Shown here: piece after piece, positions 5,532-9,651 of the stretch | Position numbering within the stretch: position 1 is the stretch's first letter | Layout of the letters: each line of letters begins with the position of its first letter | Assembly (NCBI GenBank): GCA_031424915.1 | Contig: JANPII010000098.1 | Location: 1-9,651, forward strand | Direction of reading: 5' to 3' | Length of the DNA: 9,651 bases | DNA from: JANPII01 sp031424915 | GTDB taxonomy: Bacteria > Pseudomonadota > Alphaproteobacteria > Rickettsiales > Midichloriaceae | Notes under the pieces: model-generated | Told to the model about the DNA's origin: nothing | What the model saw: only the letters and a program-made list of their open reading frames with translations | Databases searched by the model: none | Made by a program: the position numbers and the translations under genes

Positions 5532-6269
5532 ATGTCAACTTCCACAATACTGCGGCATAATGGCCGCACCGTAGATCAGCTACGTCACATAGAGCTCGAA
5601 GTCGGGTACTTAAGACACGCTGAAGGCTCATGCCTTGTGCGTTTTGGAGACACATGGGTGATTTGCACAGCCACTGTGGAAGAGAGGCTGCCACCCTTCC
5701 TTAAAGATAGTAGACAGGGGTGGGTCACAGCGGAGTATTGTATGTTGCCACGCGCAACCACTACTCGCACTAACCGCGAATCCGCACGAGGGCAGGTAAG
5801 CGGGCGTACCCAGGAGATACAACGCTTAATTGGCCGATCATTACGAGCGGCAGTAGACCTAAAGGCATTAGGTGAACGACAAATTATAATTGACTGCGAT
5901 GTAATTCAAGCAGATGGCGGCACCCGCACTGCAGCAATTACTGGGGGGTTTGTGGCCTTATGCCAAGCCCTACGAGGGCTGCATAATGCTGGTAAACTCA
6001 AGTGTCTACCGCTTGTAGCACAGGTGGCAGCTGTGTCTTGTGGCATCGTTAGAGGGCAAGCTATGCTGGACTTAGAGTATGAAGAAGACTCTAAAGCTGA
6101 TGTAGATGCCAACTTCGTTATGAATGGCGGAGGAAAGATTATTGAAATTCAAGGCACTGCGGAATCTCAAGCCTTCTCAGAAGAGCAGCTGCAACAAATG
6201 CTTAGCCTAGCAAAACAAGGTATTACTCAACTATTGGAACTGCAAAAACAAGCCCTTGGGTTAGTGTAA
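5532..6269 (+). CDS. rph: Ribonuclease PH
   Basis: RNase PH is a phosphate-dependent 3'-to-5' exoribonuclease that trims the 3' trailer of tRNA precursors and helps degrade structured RNA; the active form is a ring hexamer in the cytosol. The protein is 245 residues, full length for the family. Hallmarks appear in order: GRTVDQLR (11-18), HAEGS (29-33), QGWVTAEYCMLPRAT (62-76), SGRTQEIQRLIGRSLRA (90-106), DCDVIQADGGTRTAAITG (121-138), and the metal-site region with Asp180 and Asp186 in LDLEYEEDS. The E. coli K-12-type C-terminal frameshift is not seen; the end is intact at IIEIQGTAESQAFS plus a helical tail. GAGG (5523-5526) lies 5 nt before the ATG. It is the last gene of the cluster, followed by a hairpin-rich spacer convergent with the secretion genes. 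Confidence 0.97.
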   Translation: MSTSTILRHNGRTVDQLRHIELEVGYLRHAEGSCLVRFGDTWVICTATVEERLPPFLKDSRQGWVTAEYCMLPRATTTRTNRESARGQVSGRTQEIQRLIGRSLRAAVDLKALGERQIIIDCDVIQADGGTRTAAITGGFVALCQALRGLHNAGKLKCLPLVAQVAAVSCGIVRGQAMLDLEYEEDSKADVDANFVMNGGGKIIEIQGTAESQAFSEEQLQQMLSLAKQGITQLLELQKQALGLV

Positions 6270-6279
6270 ATTCATTCTT

Positions 6280-6303
6280 GTGAGCCTATTTCTCACCATT
6301 TTA
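6280..6303 (+). terminator. Weak hairpin just after rph
   Basis: GTGAG (6280-6284) pairs with CTCAC (6292-6296) around a 7-nt loop, followed by CATTTTA. It lies about 10 nt past the rph stop and is a possible terminator. The 5-bp stem is short and the T-run modest, so the stronger hairpins farther into the spacer may do the work. Confidence 0.3.
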
Positions 6304-6312
6304 TCTCATACT

Positions 6313-6390
6313 GCAGCTCCGACCGCGGTACCCCACCCCAAAGCTATATTTATAGCCAGCATGGGCCCCGCGTGGGGCTAAGCCACGGGG
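6313..6390. repeat. Palindromic intergenic repeat, second family, copy downstream of rph
   Basis: The left half holds GCTCCGACCGCGGTA (6316-6330), matching the repeat near 1561-1575 except for one base, then CAAAGCT. The right half holds ATGGGCCCCG and CTAAGCCACGGGG, whose reverse complement follows the CCCGTGGCTT-type core. The centre is a palindrome, GCTATATTTATAGC (6343-6356). Within the right half, CCC-G-CGTGG (6367-6375) can pair with CCACG-G-GGG (6383-6391) around GGCTAAG, giving a strong hairpin that may also serve as a terminator of rph transcription. Confidence 0.55.
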
Positions 6391-6402
6391 AGACGCTTCT
6401 TT

Positions 6403-6436
6403 ATGTATGATACGCGCAAAAACGCGTGCCATACAT
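6403..6436. terminator. Long hairpin directly downstream of hlyD-like gene
   Basis: ATGTATGATACGCG (6403-6416) pairs with CGCGTGCCATACAT (6423-6436) around the loop CAAAAA: 14 positions with one A-C mismatch and, on the + strand, one U-G pair. It begins 6 nt after the stop codon of the - strand fusion-protein gene and lies at the end of the rph transcript on the other strand. There is no good U-run on either side (AAAGAAG on the -, ACTTT on the +), so it may protect or process 3' ends rather than terminate on its own. Confidence 0.45.
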
Positions 6437-6442
6437 ACTTTG

Positions 6443-7948
6443 CTACGCCTCTTTAAAAGCCCTATGGAAGCTGTCCATGATTGGGCTAAGCAAATACTGC
6501 AGGAATGTGCGTTCACCTTTGACAATGAATACCTCGGCAGGCATACCGGGATATAACTTCACATCATAGTTAATACTAGCTAGCTCTTTTTCGCTGATCT
6601 CAATTTTTGCTAAGTAGTAATATGGCATCATGGGGTTTTGGGGTTCATGAAAACGATCAGCAGAAATATATGTAACTACCCCCTCAACTCGTGGCACTAA
6701 GCGAGCTTTATAGGCACTGAGCTGCACCCTGGAAGTAAGGCCAACATGGATACTCTCGATATCTCTGGGTGCTACCTTCACCTCAATCAGTAGCTTATCA
6801 TTTTGTGGTATGATATCTAAAATACGGCTACCTGGAGCTATTACCCCACCTATAGTATGATACTCTAGCCCTGTTACAATCCCAGCATTTGGTGCCTTAA
6901 TGCTACAGCGCGCTAAAACATCAGCAGCAGCCCTATACTGCTCCTGTAGATCTAGCAACTTACCACGCGCTTCCTTTAAAGCATCATTAATTTCTCGGTA
7001 CGTCTCGTTTTCAACATTAAGGAGCTGTAGCTCAGTCTCTGCTATATTTTCACGTGCCCGCGCCATGTTAGCACGCATCTCACCAATACGTCCTTCTAGC
7101 TCTTGCTCTACTCTACGCATTTCTAATAAGCGAGACTGTAAAGCTAGGCCGCGATCATATAGCGCCTGTACATTTTTCAGCTCCTGGCGGATTAACTTAG
7201 TCTGTGCTAACATCGACTTTTCCTGTGCCTCTAGCCCGTTAATCAACTCTTGCTGCTGAGCAATGCGTTGCTGTAATACATTTAACTGCCCGCTTAAAGT
7301 TTTACGCCAAATAATGAATAAATCCGTCTGTGTCTTAAGCAAGGACTGCACCTCCTCTGAGGCTCCCCTCAAGTCCTCATCACGAAAATCTGGCGCTTCT
7401 AATCCATCCCTTTGCGCTAATAAACGTGCTATTACTGCTTTTTCAGTACGGAGTTGGCTCATAGTAATTTGTACACGGGCATTAGCAGCAGTATCATTTA
7501 GCTTAATAAGGACTTGCCCCTCTTCTACCACATCTCCTTCTTCCACTAATATCTGCTCTATAGTGCCCCCTTCTTGATGCTGGATCGTCTTTCGGTTGCC
7601 GCTGAGTGCTACATGCCCTTGGGCAATAGATGCACTATCTAAAGGTGCAATTCCACCCCAAACCACAAAGACTATTGTTGTTATAGCCAATACCATAAAA
7701 ACAAAACGAATGGGCTGTTGAATATACGTAGATAACTCTGAAGATAAGTTCTGCGCTTCAGGACTACTACGCATAGCCTCAGTAAATACTAGCTTGACTT
7801 CACCTGCCAAGTCACGCCAACCCTGGATTATCATCTCCTTGAGGCGGCAATACATAGTGCTAATGCGCATACTATTTTGGTGACGCATTACCCAGCTTAT
7901 CCCTTGCTTACCACCTCTATATAAATTTAGTATATAGTTTTTTGTCAT
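6443..7948 (-). CDS. Type I secretion membrane fusion (adaptor) protein, HlyD/PrtE family
   Basis: This is the periplasmic adaptor of a type I secretion system, linking the inner-membrane ABC transporter to a TolC-like outer-membrane duct. It has 501 residues. A long cytoplasmic tail (1-80) precedes one membrane segment (about 81-99, FVFMVLAITTIVFVVWGG) and the conserved APLDSA. The first lipoyl half-motif is at 124-150, with HQEGGTIEQILVEEGD. A long coiled-coil hairpin spans about 155-340, the second lipoyl half is at 349-380 (IKAPNAGIVTGL), and the beta-barrel region follows. The C-terminal family signature is LYPGMPAEVFIVKGERT (465-481). The ATG directly follows the TAA of the ABC gene with no gap, and AAGG (7956-7959) lies 7 nt upstream, so translation is probably coupled and this start is well supported. 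The tail before the membrane segment is longer than I expect for PrtE-type proteins. Substrate unknown. Confidence 0.92.
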   Translation of the reverse strand: MTKNYILNLYRGGKQGISWVMRHQNSMRISTMYCRLKEMIIQGWRDLAGEVKLVFTEAMRSSPEAQNLSSELSTYIQQPIRFVFMVLAITTIVFVVWGGIAPLDSASIAQGHVALSGNRKTIQHQEGGTIEQILVEEGDVVEEGQVLIKLNDTAANARVQITMSQLRTEKAVIARLLAQRDGLEAPDFRDEDLRGASEEVQSLLKTQTDLFIIWRKTLSGQLNVLQQRIAQQQELINGLEAQEKSMLAQTKLIRQELKNVQALYDRGLALQSRLLEMRRVEQELEGRIGEMRANMARARENIAETELQLLNVENETYREINDALKEARGKLLDLQEQYRAAADVLARCSIKAPNAGIVTGLEYHTIGGVIAPGSRILDIIPQNDKLLIEVKVAPRDIESIHVGLTSRVQLSAYKARLVPRVEGVVTYISADRFHEPQNPMMPYYYLAKIEISEKELASINYDVKLYPGMPAEVFIVKGERTFLQYLLSPIMDSFHRAFKEA

Positions 7949-9649
7949 TTATGTGCCTTGATTATCATTAGGTAATACAAAAGGAGATTTAAGAGAATTA
8001 GGAACTCCTACAGGCTTCATACGATTCATCTGTTCAAGCACCTGCTTTTTAGGGCCAAAGCTAACTATACTACCATCTTTGATTACCATAATTTTATCCG
8101 CCACATTCAACAGCTGCGTACGGTGTGATATTACCACTGTAGTAATATTACGTTCTTTAGCCACTTCCAAAGCAGTAACTAATGCTTCTTCTCCAATGCT
8201 ATCCAAACTAGCATTGGGTTCATCTAATACTACTAGCTTTGGATCTCCAAACATCGCACGTGCAAGTGCCAAGCGTTGGCGTTGACCACCAGATAAAATA
8301 GACCCATCTGCACCAATTTCAGTGTCATAACCTGCTGGTAACTGCTGTATCATATTATGCACACCCGCGATCTGTGCTGCTTCCACAACACGTTCCGGAT
8401 CAGCTTCTGGATTCATTCTTCCAATGTTTTCACGTACCGTGCCACTAAAAAGCTCTACATCTTGTGGTAGATAGCCTATATAACATCCCAGCTCTTGCCG
8501 ATTCCAGTCTTTAAGGCTTGCCCCATCTAACCGAACTACACCCACATTAGGGTTCCAGGCTCCTACCATTAACTTTGCTAAAGTAGTTTTCCCAGATGCG
8601 CTTGGCCCGATAATAGCTAACATCTCGCCTGGTTCTAAAACAAAATTGATTGCGCGAAGAGTATGGTGTTGCGTTCCTGGCGGGGCGAAATAGACATTTT
8701 CGAATTGAATACGCCCAGTGGGCTCAGGCAAGGACATTTTTTTCTGGCGATTACCTGCTAACTCAAAGCCTTTGTCTAAACGTATATATGCTTTTTTAAA
8801 GTTTATATATCCCTTCCAAGCAGCCATAAAATGATCAAATGGAGCCAGTGCCCGACCTATAAGAGCAGAGCTAGCGATAATAGTGCCTGGGGTAATCTCC
8901 CCTTGAATTACTAGATATGCCCCCACTCCAGTTACTGCAATTTGCAATACTAAGCGTATAAACTTGGTGCTTTCTTCCAAAAGAATTTGACGATGACGTA
9001 CTATTGACTGGGTAAGCTGCACTTTACTGTTAATTTTTTGCCAGGTACATAATAGATTACCCATCAACCCCATTACCTCAACTACCTCTGCATTACGGGT
9101 CACCTGCTCTACCTGTCGGTTACTCTTAAGGGCAATTTCAATATTAGTCTCAATTAAGCTTTTGGTCAGTCGATCCGTTAGAATTGCCATAAAAACTAAA
9201 ATTACTCCACCTAGCACTGCTAGCAAGCCGATCCAAGTGTGTAGGATGAATAAGACAATAATAAAAATTATTGCCCATGGGGTATCAACCATAGCAATAA
9301 TTTGAGGGCTAATTAAGAAGGTTTTAATAGTCTGCAAGTCTCTTATTTTTTGGCTACCAATGCTGCTTTTTGCTTGTACAGACATGGCAACAGAGTTAGC
9401 AAATACCGCAGAAGATAATTTATGCTCAAACCAGTCTCCCATACGGTTTAAAGCAAATGCTCTTCCTGTTTGTATTAAACTTAGTAACGCAAGAGCTAGT
9501 ATAATCACTAAGCTCAACATAAATAATGTGTTTGTATTATTGCTAGAGATAACGCGATCTAGTACCTGCATAGAGTAAAGAGGGGTAGCTAGCATCAATA
9601 TATTGATAATTGCGCCAAAGATAAGAGTAAACTTAAACATCACCTTACA
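7949..9649 (-). CDS. Type I secretion ABC permease/ATPase, PrtD/AprD-like, 5'-partial
   Basis: This inner-membrane exporter half-transporter is expected to work as a dimer, driving one-step secretion of proteins with a C-terminal signal. The first in-window start is GTG at 9643, giving 564 residues, but the frame stays open to the window edge. The upstream codons add Cys-Lys, resembling the conserved Cys-Arg just before the first membrane segment in this family, so the real start probably lies outside. The membrane domain spans about 1-290 and includes PLYSMQVLDRV (21-31). The ATPase domain carries Walker A GPSASGKTT (346-354), Q-loop Gln394 in YLPQD, signature LSGGQRQR (450-457), Walker B VVLDEP (471-476) and switch His507. 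No N-terminal C39 peptidase domain is present in the visible part. The C-terminal 30 residues are a polar extension. The fusion-protein gene follows with zero spacing. No TolC gene or RTX-type substrate is in the window. Confidence 0.94.
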   Translation of the reverse strand, partial: CKVMFKFTLIFGAIINILMLATPLYSMQVLDRVISSNNTNTLFMLSLVIILALALLSLIQTGRAFALNRMGDWFEHKLSSAVFANSVAMSVQAKSSIGSQKIRDLQTIKTFLISPQIIAMVDTPWAIIFIIVLFILHTWIGLLAVLGGVILVFMAILTDRLTKSLIETNIEIALKSNRQVEQVTRNAEVVEVMGLMGNLLCTWQKINSKVQLTQSIVRHRQILLEESTKFIRLVLQIAVTGVGAYLVIQGEITPGTIIASSALIGRALAPFDHFMAAWKGYINFKKAYIRLDKGFELAGNRQKKMSLPEPTGRIQFENVYFAPPGTQHHTLRAINFVLEPGEMLAIIGPSASGKTTLAKLMVGAWNPNVGVVRLDGASLKDWNRQELGCYIGYLPQDVELFSGTVRENIGRMNPEADPERVVEAAQIAGVHNMIQQLPAGYDTEIGADGSILSGGQRQRLALARAMFGDPKLVVLDEPNASLDSIGEEALVTALEVAKERNITTVVISHRTQLLNVADKIMVIKDGSIVSFGPKKQVLEQMNRMKPVGVPNSLKSPFVLPNDNQGT

Positions 9650-9651
9650 AG

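Noticed and set aside
6900..7577. Two + strand ORFs (119 and 104 residues) antisense to the fusion-protein gene
   Set aside because: They are rich in Ser, Arg and Cys, typical of the reverse strand of a coiled-coil gene, and have no ribosome sites.

Overview
The window looks like chromosomal DNA of an alphaproteobacterium, most probably a host-associated member of the Rickettsiales or a similar lineage. Four things suggest this: a DUF3576 lipoprotein, which is essentially an alphaproteobacterial family; HemJ as the protoporphyrinogen oxidase; moderately AT-rich DNA; and intergenic palindromes built on a 'GTC..CC.CGGCTT.GACC.CGG' core, like those I remember from Rickettsia and Wolbachia intergenic DNA. 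The placement is inference, since no rRNA or long marker is present.

Layout. A 5'-partial gene of unknown function (to 1343, +) faces fabH (1675-2637, -). The 331 bp between them hold no gene. They contain a MITE-like inverted-repeat element, a strong probably bidirectional terminator, and one and a half copies of a second palindromic repeat. Upstream of fabH lies pal (2868-3377, -), with its own terminator and a second copy of the MITE-like element in its 3' UTR. pal is divergent from plsC (3593-4333, +). A tRNA-Leu(GAG) gene follows, its promoter overlapping the plsC stop codon. Then comes a tight + strand cluster: DUF3576 lipoprotein, hemJ and rph. A 173 bp convergent spacer full of hairpins separates rph from a - strand type I secretion pair. 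This pair is a PrtD-like ABC permease/ATPase, cut by the right edge of the window, and an HlyD/PrtE-like membrane fusion protein whose start codon directly follows the permease stop.

Function. Most genes are envelope or core functions: fatty acid initiation (FabH), phosphatidic acid synthesis (PlsC), outer-membrane tethering to peptidoglycan (Pal), a probable envelope lipoprotein (DUF3576), heme synthesis (HemJ) and tRNA 3' processing (RNase PH). The accessory content is the type I exporter, whose substrate and TolC partner are not in the window, and the unknown membrane-associated protein at the left edge.

I do not see a clear new defence or mobile system. The most distinctive signals are two families of short palindromic elements sitting directly against gene 3' ends, and the unrecognised left-edge protein.
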